23,140 bases of DNA from Roseiarcus sp037446355. Lineage in GTDB: Bacteria > Pseudomonadota > Alphaproteobacteria > Rhizobiales > Beijerinckiaceae. Position numbers and translations under genes: made by a program. Shown here in pieces: positions 1 to 6,297 of the stretch. The stretch's first letter is position 1; every line of letters begins with the position of its first letter. The stretch is taken from positions 1 to 23,140 of the forward strand of contig JBBIIT010000049.1 in the NCBI GenBank assembly GCA_037446355.1. The letters run 5' to 3'. The notes beneath the pieces were generated by a model that was not told the origin of the DNA, did not search any database, and saw nothing but the letters and a program-made list of their open reading frames with translations.

Positions 1-525
1 CGCCCGGCGCTGCCTCTCGACCTGCCGCGCCCGATCTTTCTCAGCGTCGGGCGCGTCGCGGTGGAGAAGAATCTCGAGGCGTTGTTGAAACTCAATCTGC
101 CAGGCTCGGTCGTGATCGTTGGCGACGGCCCCGCTCGGGCGACGCTCCAGCGGCGCTATCCCAAGGCGCATTTCCTAGGGTCCCGACACGGCGAAGATCT
201 TGCGCGCGTCTATGCGAGCGCGGACGTATTCGTCTTTCCCTCGCGCACCGACACCTTCGGCATAGTTCTGATCGAGGCGCTCGCCAGCGGCCTGCCGGTC
301 GCGGCTTTTCCCGTCACCGGCCCGATTGACGTGATCGGCGAGGGCGACGCGGGGGCGCTCGACGAGGATCTCGGCGCGGCCTGCCTGCGCGCACTTGAAA
401 TTCCGCGGGAAAGAGCGCGCGAATGGTCGCTGAGATACACTTGGCGCGAAAGCGCGCGCCAGTTTCTCGGCCATATCGAGGATTGCCGCGCCGCGCTGAA
501 GGCGCCGCTCAGCCGAAGCGCCTGA
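1..525 (+). CDS. Glycosyltransferase family 4 (GT-B), C-terminal part, 5' end outside window
   Basis: The frame is open from base 1 to a TGA at 523-525, so this is the last 174 codons of a longer gene whose start lies outside the window. It matches the nucleotide-sugar-binding C-terminal Rossmann half of GT-B retaining glycosyltransferases. There is an 'SVGRVAVEKN' strand-turn, a 'VIVGDGPA' strand, and the donor-site segment 'RTDTFGIVLIEALASGLPV'. In that segment the family E-x7-E pair appears as D-x7-E, as in MgtA/PimB-like mannosyltransferases. Such enzymes transfer a sugar from a nucleotide diphosphate donor to a lipid or polysaccharide acceptor at the cytoplasmic face of the membrane. Donor and acceptor cannot be read from this fragment. 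The 3' end overlaps the convergent small gene by 17 bases. Confidence 0.85.
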   Translation, partial: RPALPLDLPRPIFLSVGRVAVEKNLEALLKLNLPGSVVIVGDGPARATLQRRYPKAHFLGSRHGEDLARVYASADVFVFPSRTDTFGIVLIEALASGLPVAAFPVTGPIDVIGEGDAGALDEDLGAACLRALEIPRERAREWSLRYTWRESARQFLGHIEDCRAALKAPLSRSA

Positions 526-946
526 AACGGCTCTCGCGACCGAGTTGACCCAGATGCGCCAGGGCCGCGATTCGCGCTTCCAATTCGCCCGCATTATCGA
601 CCAGCGAGGTTTCGGGCGCGGCCAGATGCGCGGCCTTGGCGACGCGGGGCGGTTCGGCCGCCGGGGCGCTCGGTCCGATTTCGGCGAGGCTTGCGATCGA
701 CTGAGCGAGTTCGTCGAGCAGCGCCGCGAGGCGATCGGCCTGCGCGCGGGCCTGCGTCTCGGCCGCGTCGGCATGGGCGACCCGGAATTCCAGCCTATCG
801 ACCGCCGCCAGGATGCGCGCGGTGTCCTCGGCCCGGCAACGGCGGGCGTGTTCGGTCAGGAACCAGCGCCCACGCTCCGTTTCGAGCACGGCCGCTTCGA
901 TACGGTCATAGTCGCTGGGACAAAGGCCCATGGGCGCAGGCGTCAA
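509..946 (-). CDS. Conserved hypothetical alphaproteobacterial protein, TTG start
   Basis: A 145-residue protein of unknown function. The N-terminal part has a conserved-looking block, 'YDRIEAAVLETERGRWFL' followed by 'EHARRCRAEDTARILAAVDRLE', which I associate with uncharacterised Rhizobiales proteins. The middle is Ala/Leu-rich and probably helical or coiled coil ('QADRLAALLDELAQSIASL'), followed by a low-complexity Pro/Ala linker and a basic tail. No signal peptide or membrane span is visible, so it is probably cytoplasmic. I chose the TTG at 946 because AGGAGA lies 6 nt upstream. The ATG at 931 (15 nt further in) and the ATG at 1045 lack a Shine-Dalgarno sequence. It converges on the glycosyltransferase and is divergent from the lipoprotein hydrolase, sharing the long intergenic region. 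Function unknown. Confidence 0.7.
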   Translation of the reverse strand: MTPAPMGLCPSDYDRIEAAVLETERGRWFLTEHARRCRAEDTARILAAVDRLEFRVAHADAAETQARAQADRLAALLDELAQSIASLAEIGPSAPAAEPPRVAKAAHLAAPETSLVDNAGELEARIAALAHLGQLGRESRFRRFG

Positions 947-952
947 GGCGCG

Positions 953-958
953 TCTCCT
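953..958 (-). promoter_or_regulatory. Shine-Dalgarno site that selects a TTG start
   Basis: AGGAGA on the minus strand, 6 nt before the TTG at 946. Neither in-frame ATG (931, 1045) has a comparable purine block, so this site decides the start of the 145-residue protein. The same AGGAGA-C-G-C pattern precedes the TTG of argG. Confidence 0.6.
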
Positions 959-1115
959 GATCGATAGATCGAGCGTGCCGCCGCATTGCCTAAAATCCGG
1001 GAAATTTTGCCTCTCGAGCGCTTCGTCCGATCCGCGAAAGCGCATTTCGCCGGCCGATTTCTGGCGCTATGGTCGATACGGGCTTCAGGTAAAGCGGAAA
1101 AATTCGTTAATTTTC

Positions 1116-1130
1116 TTAATATCCTGTTAA
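1116..1130. promoter_or_regulatory. Candidate CtrA binding site (TTAA-N7-TTAA)
   Basis: TTAA at 1116-1119 and TTAA at 1127-1130 are separated by exactly 7 nt. This is the full-site consensus for the alphaproteobacterial cell-cycle regulator CtrA. An additional TTAA at 1107 has 5-nt spacing and would be a half-site. The patch lies 125 bp upstream of the hydrolase start and about 170 bp upstream of the opposite gene, in the only promoter space between them. The sequence match is seen directly; binding is inference. Confidence 0.45.
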
Positions 1131-1255
1131 TCGTCGTGAATTCGGCCGCCCTCGCGTCGCGGCGCGTCTCACATTCGCCACATCGCGGGCGCATCAGCGG
1201 ACCGAAGAGAACGCGGCGGGCGGCCGCGACCGGGATATCAGGGAAAATTCGAGCG

Positions 1256-2377
1256 ATGCACGCGGCCAGATTCGGCGCGAAAGCGATTTTTTTCGGACTC
1301 TTGGCGCTCGGCTCGGCGGCGCCGCTCGCCGGCTGCTCGGGCGTCGACGTCGCGGGCGCGGCCGGCTACGTCGGCTTGTCCGACGACGCCGCGGCGAGGC
1401 CGAAACCTAAGAGCGTGCAGGTGTTCATCGCCTCGACCCGGCGTGGCGAATCCGGTCCCGCCGCTCAGAAGGCCTCGACCGACGGCACGCATTTCGCGCT
1501 GGCGACGCTGACGCTTCCGCCCTCGCACCGTCCCGGCGCGATCGAGCGCCCGATGTGGGGCGCGCCCGACCCGCGTAAGAACATTGTCGTTTCGGGCGAG
1601 CGCGAACTCGACAGCGACGAGTTCAAAGCCGAATTCGCTTCGCATGTTTCCGGCCGCATCGGCGTCAATCGCGACGTTCTCGTGTACGTGCACGGTTTCA
1701 ACACCGGCTTCGAGGAGGCCCAGTTTCGCGCGTCTCAAATCGTCGCCGACAGCCGCTTCGGCGGCGTTCCCGTGCTGTTCACCTGGCCCTCGAACAACCA
1801 GCTCTTCGGCTACGTCTCGGACAAGGACAGCGCCACCGCCTCGCGCGACGCTCTTCAGCAACTGCTCAGCGACGTCAGCGCGACCCCTGGCGTTGGCAAG
1901 ATTCACATACTCGCCCATTCGATGGGCGGCTGGCTCGCGATGGAGGCGCTGCGGCAGGAGGCGATCTCGGGCCACCGCGATCTCGACGGGCATCTTGGCG
2001 ACGTGATGCTCGCCTCGCCCGACATCGACATGGACGTGTTCGCCTCGCAGATGGCCCGCCTCAGGCCCGCCAAAGTCGTGGTGCTGGCGACCGCCAACGA
2101 CCGCGCGCTGTCGCTGTCGAGCGCCATCGCCGAATCGCGCCAGCGCGTCGGCGCCATCGACGCCTCCAAGCCCGACGACCGCGCCAAAATCGAACAGTTA
2201 GGCGCCAAAGTATACGATCTCTCGTCGTACTCCGACGGCTTCATCGACCACGGCGCGTATGCGACCGCGCCCGAGGTGCTGCGCGCGATCGGCGCGCAAA
2301 TGGCGCTTCCGCGCGCCGGCGAGACGGACAAGGTCTCCGTCATCGACGCCTCGGGCTACGCGGACGCGCCAAACTGA
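1256..2377 (+). CDS. Lipoprotein alpha/beta hydrolase, DUF900 family
   Basis: A 373-residue protein with a lipoprotein signal: hydrophobic stretch at residues 10-22, then the lipobox 'LAGC' with Cys27 as lipidation site. It should be anchored in the membrane facing the periplasm. The rest is an alpha/beta hydrolase of the DUF900 type: 'VFIASTRRGE' near residue 56, 'DVLVYVHGFNTGF' at 140-152, and the nucleophile elbow 'AHSMGG' with Ser222. Plausible acid and base are Asp282 ('TANDRAL') and His332 ('FIDHGAY'). Substrate is unknown; family members are generally predicted esterases or lipases. The start is the ATG at 1256, preceded by AGGGAA, because it places the signal peptide correctly. The open frame continues upstream to 986, but that part has no signal or start context. 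Its promoter region contains the CtrA-like site. Confidence 0.85.
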   Translation: MHAARFGAKAIFFGLLALGSAAPLAGCSGVDVAGAAGYVGLSDDAAARPKPKSVQVFIASTRRGESGPAAQKASTDGTHFALATLTLPPSHRPGAIERPMWGAPDPRKNIVVSGERELDSDEFKAEFASHVSGRIGVNRDVLVYVHGFNTGFEEAQFRASQIVADSRFGGVPVLFTWPSNNQLFGYVSDKDSATASRDALQQLLSDVSATPGVGKIHILAHSMGGWLAMEALRQEAISGHRDLDGHLGDVMLASPDIDMDVFASQMARLRPAKVVVLATANDRALSLSSAIAESRQRVGAIDASKPDDRAKIEQLGAKVYDLSSYSDGFIDHGAYATAPEVLRAIGAQMALPRAGETDKVSVIDASGYADAPN

Positions 2378-2432
2378 GCCTTGCGCGCGCGCCTTCGCCG
2401 TCGCAAATAGAGGCGCGGCGCGGGAGAATGCG

Positions 2433-3380
2433 ATGACCAGCCAATTGGAAGCCTTGCGGGCAATGAGCACGGTTGTCGCCGACACCGGCGACATGGAGTC
2501 CATCAAAGCCTTCGAGCCAACCGACTCGACCACCAACCCGACGCTTATTCTCAAGGCCGCGCAGCTTCCCGCTTATGCGGGGCTCGTCAACGAGGCGATA
2601 GCCTGGGGCCGCAAAAGCGGCGCTTCGGCGAACGCCGTCACTGACCGCGTCGCTGTCAATTTCGGCGCCGAACTGACCAAGATCGTCCCTGGGCGCGTCT
2701 CGACCGAAGTCGACGCCGACCTCTCCTTCGACACGGCTGCGACGATCGCTAAGGCGAAGGCGCTGATCGCCGACTACGAAGGCCGCGGCGTCGGGCGCGA
2801 GCGCATCCTGATCAAGATCGCCGCGACCTGGGAAGGCGCGCAGGCCGCGAAAGCGCTGCAACGTGAAGGCATCGACTGCAACCTGACGCTGATCTTCTCG
2901 CTCGTTCAGGCGATCGCCTGCGCCGACGCCAAAGCGTTTCTCATCTCGCCGTTCGTCGGCCGCATCCTCGACTGGCACGTCAAGGCGGGCGGCGGGCCTT
3001 ACACGGCGGACAGCGATCCCGGCGTCGTCTCGGTCCATCAGATTTACGCTTATTACAAGACCTATGGCGTCGGCACCGTGGTCATGGGCGCTTCGTTCCG
3101 CAACACTGGCGAAATCGCCGCGCTCGCCGGTTGCGACCGACTGACCATTTCGCCGCAACTGCTCAGCGAGTTGGCCAAGGACGAGGGCCCACTGCCGCGC
3201 CGACTCGATCCGAAGTCGCCGGGCGTCGCGCCGGCGAAAATCGCGCTCGATGAAAGGGGCTTCCGTTGGCGCCTCAACGAAGACGCGATGGCGACCGAGA
3301 AACTCGGCGAAGGCATTCGCCTGTTCGCCAAGGATCTGGCGACGCTGCGCGCCACAATGGCCAGACGCCTCGCCGCCTGA
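2433..3380 (+). CDS. tal: Transaldolase, TalB type
   Basis: A 315-residue cytoplasmic enzyme, nearly the same length as E. coli TalB and alignable end to end. It moves a dihydroxyacetone unit between sedoheptulose-7-phosphate and glyceraldehyde-3-phosphate in the non-oxidative pentose phosphate pathway. The Schiff-base lysine is Lys128 in 'RILIKIAATWEG', and the catalytic Asp17 is in 'VVADTGD'. Other conserved blocks are 'DSTTNPTLIL', 'GRVSTEVDA', 'CNLTLIFS', 'FLISPFVGRILDW' and 'VVMGASFRN'. The ATG at 2433 follows GGGAG with 7-nt spacing; another ATG at 2428 is out of frame. The gene starts 55 nt after the hydrolase and ends 13 nt from the convergent histidine phosphatase. Its symbol could equally be talB. 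Confidence 0.96.
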   Translation: MTSQLEALRAMSTVVADTGDMESIKAFEPTDSTTNPTLILKAAQLPAYAGLVNEAIAWGRKSGASANAVTDRVAVNFGAELTKIVPGRVSTEVDADLSFDTAATIAKAKALIADYEGRGVGRERILIKIAATWEGAQAAKALQREGIDCNLTLIFSLVQAIACADAKAFLISPFVGRILDWHVKAGGGPYTADSDPGVVSVHQIYAYYKTYGVGTVVMGASFRNTGEIAALAGCDRLTISPQLLSELAKDEGPLPRRLDPKSPGVAPAKIALDERGFRWRLNEDAMATEKLGEGIRLFAKDLATLRATMARRLAA

Positions 3381-3393
3381 GCGCGGGCGCGGA

Positions 3394-3999
3394 TCAGCCG
3401 ACCCAGTCGAAGCGCCCCTTCTCGAATATGAGCGCCCGTCCCTGATAGATGTTGACGCTGGACGCGCGCTCGGGGTCCAGGCCCGCGATGAGATACATCA
3501 GCGCCCGCGCGACGCCGCCGTGCGAGGCGATGAAGCGATCGCCTGTCACCTTGTCGAGCCAAGGCCGCAAACGGTTGGCGAGCATCGCGTAGCTCTCGCC
3601 GCCGGGCGGAGCAAAATTCCATTTGTCGGCTTCGCGCGCCACTGCGCCCTCAGGATCGCGCGCCTCGACCTCGGGCCAGGTGAGGCCTTCCCATTCGCCG
3701 AAGGTGAGTTCTTTCAACTTGGCGGATTGATGATAGCGCTCGGGCGGCAGACCCATCGCCGCGCGCGCGAGTTGCATCGTCTCGCGCGTGCGCAGCAAGG
3801 GCGAGGCGACGAAGCTCTCCTGCGCCTCCAGCCGCTCGATCTCCGGCTTCATCAATTTGATGAGCGAGCGCCCGACCGCGCTCGCCTGCGCACGGCCTTT
3901 GCCGTTAAGCGGAATGTCCTTTTGTCCCTGCAGACGTCCCTCGGCGTTGTAGCCGGTCTCGCCGTGACGGATGAAAATAAGTCGATGAGGAAAAGTCAC
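3394..3999 (-). CDS. Histidine phosphatase family protein (phosphoglycerate mutase-like)
   Basis: A 201-residue protein of the histidine phosphatase (branch 1) superfamily. The catalytic 'RHGET' motif is at residues 11-15 with His12 as phospho-acceptor. Glu97 in 'KELTFGEWEG' is the probable acid, and the second active-site histidine is His160 in 'ASHGG'. These are dPGM/CobC/GpmB-like features. The protein is shorter than true dPGM and more consistent with a broad small-molecule phosphatase. I use the GTG at 3999, which puts the first beta strand immediately before the RHG motif; a purine-rich GGCGGAG lies upstream. The longer reading frame to 4194 would run back into the kinase gene. It is the last gene of the aldolase-kinase-phosphatase unit, 50 nt after the kinase stop. 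A sugar-phosphate substrate is inference from context. Confidence 0.88.
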   Translation of the reverse strand: MTFPHRLIFIRHGETGYNAEGRLQGQKDIPLNGKGRAQASAVGRSLIKLMKPEIERLEAQESFVASPLLRTRETMQLARAAMGLPPERYHQSAKLKELTFGEWEGLTWPEVEARDPEGAVAREADKWNFAPPGGESYAMLANRLRPWLDKVTGDRFIASHGGVARALMYLIAGLDPERASSVNIYQGRALIFEKGRFDWVG

Positions 4000-4049
4000 G
4001 GACGGCTCCGCCGAATGGTTGGGTTGGCGCTCGCGCGCGCCATCGCGGG

Positions 4050-5072
4050 TCAAGCGGGCGCGGGGCGATAGCCCCAGCGTTCGGCGAGTTCTAGACACTC
4101 TGCGACCGGAACGACCCCAGCCGTCGTCGAGACCTCGCGCATCGAGGCGCTGGCCGAAGCATGGCCGAGTCTGAGCCCGCGCTCGACCGGCCAACCCTCA
4201 AGCCAGCCGTGGAGCACGCCGGCGGCGAAAGCGTCGCCGGCGCCATTGACCCCGGCGATGCGCTCCCTCGGCATCGCGACCGAGCCGCAGGCGAAACGCC
4301 CGCCCTCGCGCGTCACCGCAATCGCCCCATCTGGGAAATGCGCGACGGCGAGTTGAACCGGCCCGAGCGTCAGCGCAACGCGCAGCGCCTTCTCGACTTC
4401 CGCCGCCTTCGCCGCTTCGCCCTCGCGCGTGTCGATGTCGGCGACGCAGCCGATCTCGAAGTCGTTGACGATCAGCAGATCGAGATGGGGCGCGCACGAA
4501 CGACCGAACGCGCGCACCTTTTCGCGCGTCGTCGTCATCATTTCGAGATTGGTCTGCAAGCCCGCGGCGCGCGCGGCCTTCAGCGTCGTCGCCCAGCCCG
4601 TCGACTCGCTGCCCCACGGCGCGTCCATGAGCTTGTGCGCGCCGGGAAGGCCGAGATGCAGAACGCGCGCGCGCGTCGTCGAGAAATCGAAATGGTCGGG
4701 CGACAATTCCGCCGCGACCCCGGGATGGTAAAAATGCGTGCGCCGCCCGCTCTCCAGACTGTTGAAACAATCGGTCGAAGGCGTCGCGCCGCCAGGCAGA
4801 ATGCGAAGACCCGAATGCGCGACGCCAAATCGTTCGCATTCCCGCAGAAGGAAGCGCGCGTCGTCGTCGTCGCCGATGACGCCCATGGTCTCGACCGGCG
4901 TCTGTGGCGCCAGCCGCTTCATGTCGATCGCCATGTTGCAACCCGAGCCGCCGCCCTGGCGATCCCACGCACTGATGACCGTGACCATATCCTCGCTGGG
5001 CCAGCGCGGAATTGTCTTATTGAGATCGACGCACCAGGTTCCCGCGGTCAACAATCCTCGACGGCCATACAT
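4050..5072 (-). CDS. PfkB-family carbohydrate kinase
   Basis: A 340-residue ribokinase/PfkB-fold kinase that would transfer the ATP gamma-phosphate to a sugar hydroxyl in the cytoplasm. Visible motifs are the N-terminal substrate-site segment 'GTWCVDLN' (11-18), the Gly-rich 'GGGSGCNMA' (40-48), and 'VIGDDDDARF' (65-74). Further on are 'VNDFEIGCV' with the N-x-x-E motif (about 203-206) and the anion-hole motif 'GVNGAGDAFAAG' with catalytic Asp280. The ATG at 5072 lies 9 nt after the stop of the aldolase gene, so the two are almost certainly co-transcribed and translationally close. A kinase paired with a class I-type aldolase recalls LacC/LacD or YihV/YihT, but the substrate here is not identifiable by eye. 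It could also be an adenosine or fructose kinase-like enzyme. Confidence 0.9.
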   Translation of the reverse strand: MYGRRGLLTAGTWCVDLNKTIPRWPSEDMVTVISAWDRQGGGSGCNMAIDMKRLAPQTPVETMGVIGDDDDARFLLRECERFGVAHSGLRILPGGATPSTDCFNSLESGRRTHFYHPGVAAELSPDHFDFSTTRARVLHLGLPGAHKLMDAPWGSESTGWATTLKAARAAGLQTNLEMMTTTREKVRAFGRSCAPHLDLLIVNDFEIGCVADIDTREGEAAKAAEVEKALRVALTLGPVQLAVAHFPDGAIAVTREGGRFACGSVAMPRERIAGVNGAGDAFAAGVLHGWLEGWPVERGLRLGHASASASMREVSTTAGVVPVAECLELAERWGYRPAPA

Positions 5073-5081
5073 CGCGCGCTC

Positions 5082-6065
5082 TCAGACGTGTTTCAGTACG
5101 GCCTCGGTGATCTCGTTGTCGGCCGCGAGTTCGCGCAGCGGCTTCAGGTCCAGCTTGGCGAGCCGATCGTGATAGGCTTTGACCGCCTCCGCCGGCGCGA
5201 TCTCGCCGTCCGCGACGCGGCGCATGAAGCCGACGATTTCGAGCGGCGCCTCCGCAAGGTTGATCTTGCGACCAAACAGCGCGACGCGCGCGCCATACTT
5301 CTCGGCCTGATGAATCAGTTCAAAGCAATCGCGCGTCGTACCAGCGCCGCCACCGAGCACGCCGACGACCAGGCCAGGATCGAACGAGGCCAGCTCCTCC
5401 AGCGCCTTCGGGCCGTTGTAAACGATCTTCAGAAAGCGCGGCCGTTCGGCCTCCGTGAGGCCTGCGAGGCAACGCACAATCGCGTCGTTGACGTAACGCG
5501 GCATGTCCTGTTCGTCGATCTTCGCCGCGTTGGGATTGAACACTTCGAGAAAATAGGAAATGCCGTTCATTGTCGCGTCGGCGCGGAAATCGGCGAAGGC
5601 GTCGAGCGATTCCAGATCCGAATCGAGATCGTTGTTGAAGGTGACGGAATAGAGCCCCAAATCCGTCAGCGGCGCGACCTGTTCGAGCGAGGCGGTGCGG
5701 AAAGGGCGCGAGGGGCGCTGGTGATAGGCCGCAGCGCGATGGCGCCAAATGTCGCTCGCGTCATTGGCGCGAATCGCCGGCTTGACGCCCGTACCCTTGA
5801 AGGCGTCGCGCTTGACGAGTTGTTCGAGGTTGGAGACCGAGGTCAACATGATGTCGACGATGTCCTGGCGGATCACGGCGGCGATCGAATCGAGAAACTC
5901 GGCGCGCGTGCGAAAACGTCGCGAAGTTCCGTCGCGCTCGCGCGCGGGCCCATGCGCGTGCAATCCGGGCCCCATGTCGGGATCCTTGGCGTCGGCGATA
6001 ATGAAATCCTGACGCCGATAGGCGCCGGCGCGGATGCGCGCGAGTTTCTCGTCGAGCCGCGGCAT
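5082..6065 (-). CDS. DhnA/DeoC-like class I aldolase (beta/alpha barrel protein), substrate unknown
   Basis: A 327-residue protein that looks like a TIM-barrel class I aldolase of the DeoC/FbaB/LacD superfamily. Its N-terminus reads 'DFIIADAKDPDMG'. The likely Schiff-base lysine is Lys213 in 'FLKIVYNGPKAL', which aligns with the 'K-x-x-Y-T-G-D' strand of archaeal/DhnA fructose-bisphosphate aldolases. The phosphate-binding strands are 'GVLGGGAGTTRDCF' (236-249) and 'ALFGRKI' (262-268). The ATG at 6065 is preceded by AGGGAGA at a good distance. Upstream codons to 6185 have no start context. It heads the minus-strand operon with the PfkB kinase and histidine phosphatase and is divergent from argG. 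NCBI-type annotation would probably be a generic 'beta/alpha barrel domain-containing protein'. Aldolase chemistry is inferred from motifs. Confidence 0.8.
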   Translation of the reverse strand: MPRLDEKLARIRAGAYRRQDFIIADAKDPDMGPGLHAHGPARERDGTSRRFRTRAEFLDSIAAVIRQDIVDIMLTSVSNLEQLVKRDAFKGTGVKPAIRANDASDIWRHRAAAYHQRPSRPFRTASLEQVAPLTDLGLYSVTFNNDLDSDLESLDAFADFRADATMNGISYFLEVFNPNAAKIDEQDMPRYVNDAIVRCLAGLTEAERPRFLKIVYNGPKALEELASFDPGLVVGVLGGGAGTTRDCFELIHQAEKYGARVALFGRKINLAEAPLEIVGFMRRVADGEIAPAEAVKAYHDRLAKLDLKPLRELAADNEITEAVLKHV

Positions 6066-6091
6066 CGCATTCTCCCTATGGCGCTTCGCCT

Positions 6092-6109
6092 GGCGCCTTG
6101 TACGGCGCC
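6092..6109 (-). promoter_or_regulatory. Perfect 6-bp hairpin in the aldolase leader
   Basis: GGCGCC, a 6-nt loop (TTGTAC) and GGCGCC again, located 26 nt upstream of the aldolase ATG on the minus strand. It would form a short GC stem just ahead of the Shine-Dalgarno. Each arm is itself a palindrome, so it could also be a dimeric protein site. It has no T-tract and so is not a standard terminator. Function unknown. Confidence 0.3.
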
Positions 6110-6286
6110 GGTTGGGCGCGCGCAACGCTGACATTCCAGCGTCCCGCCGCAATCCGGACCGCCGGACCGGGGCCGGATGCAGCAATTTTGCGACCTTTAG
6201 CGCTGGCTCCCCCTCCCCGGAAAGGCTAGAGGGTAGGCGAACCTCGGGCGGCGTCCCCGCGCCGGGATTGAACGCGCGGCGAACCC

Positions 6287-6292
6287 AGGAGA
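6287..6292 (+). promoter_or_regulatory. Shine-Dalgarno site that selects the argG TTG start
   Basis: AGGAGA, 5 nt before the TTG at 6298. There is no ATG close by in frame at the point where ArgG homology begins. The site therefore fixes the start. Confidence 0.7.
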
Positions 6293-6297
6293 CGCAA

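Larger units (their letters stand above)
947..1255. other. Intergenic region between divergent genes, 309 bp
   Basis: This stretch separates the minus-strand small protein from the plus-strand lipoprotein hydrolase. No credible gene is seen. The hydrolase frame stays open upstream but without start context. The middle (about 1098-1132) is strikingly AT-rich for this genome and contains three TTAA tetramers, at 1107, 1116 and 1127. The last two form TTAA-N7-TTAA. Promoters for both flanking genes presumably lie here. Confidence 0.7.

Noticed and set aside
986..1255. Upstream extension of the DUF900 hydrolase by 90 codons.
   Set aside because: It would bury the lipoprotein signal inside the protein, crosses the AT-rich promoter patch and lacks a ribosome site.
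1238..1993. 251-codon minus-strand frame antisense to the hydrolase.
   Set aside because: Arg/Ala/Val-rich shadow frame typical of high-GC DNA, no motif, fully inside a convincing gene.
3062..3622. Minus-strand frame over the transaldolase/phosphatase junction.
   Set aside because: Covers two genes with clear catalytic motifs in other frames; no family resemblance.
3394..6065. Idea that the aldolase/kinase/transaldolase cluster is a sulfoquinovose (sulfo-EMP or sulfo-TAL) pathway.
   Set aside because: No sulfoquinovosidase, isomerase, sulfolactaldehyde enzyme or sulfonate exporter is present, and the transaldolase is the ordinary TalB type.
4161..6131. 656-codon plus-strand frame across the kinase and aldolase genes.
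   Set aside because: Antisense to two strongly supported genes, with shadow composition and no recognisable domain.
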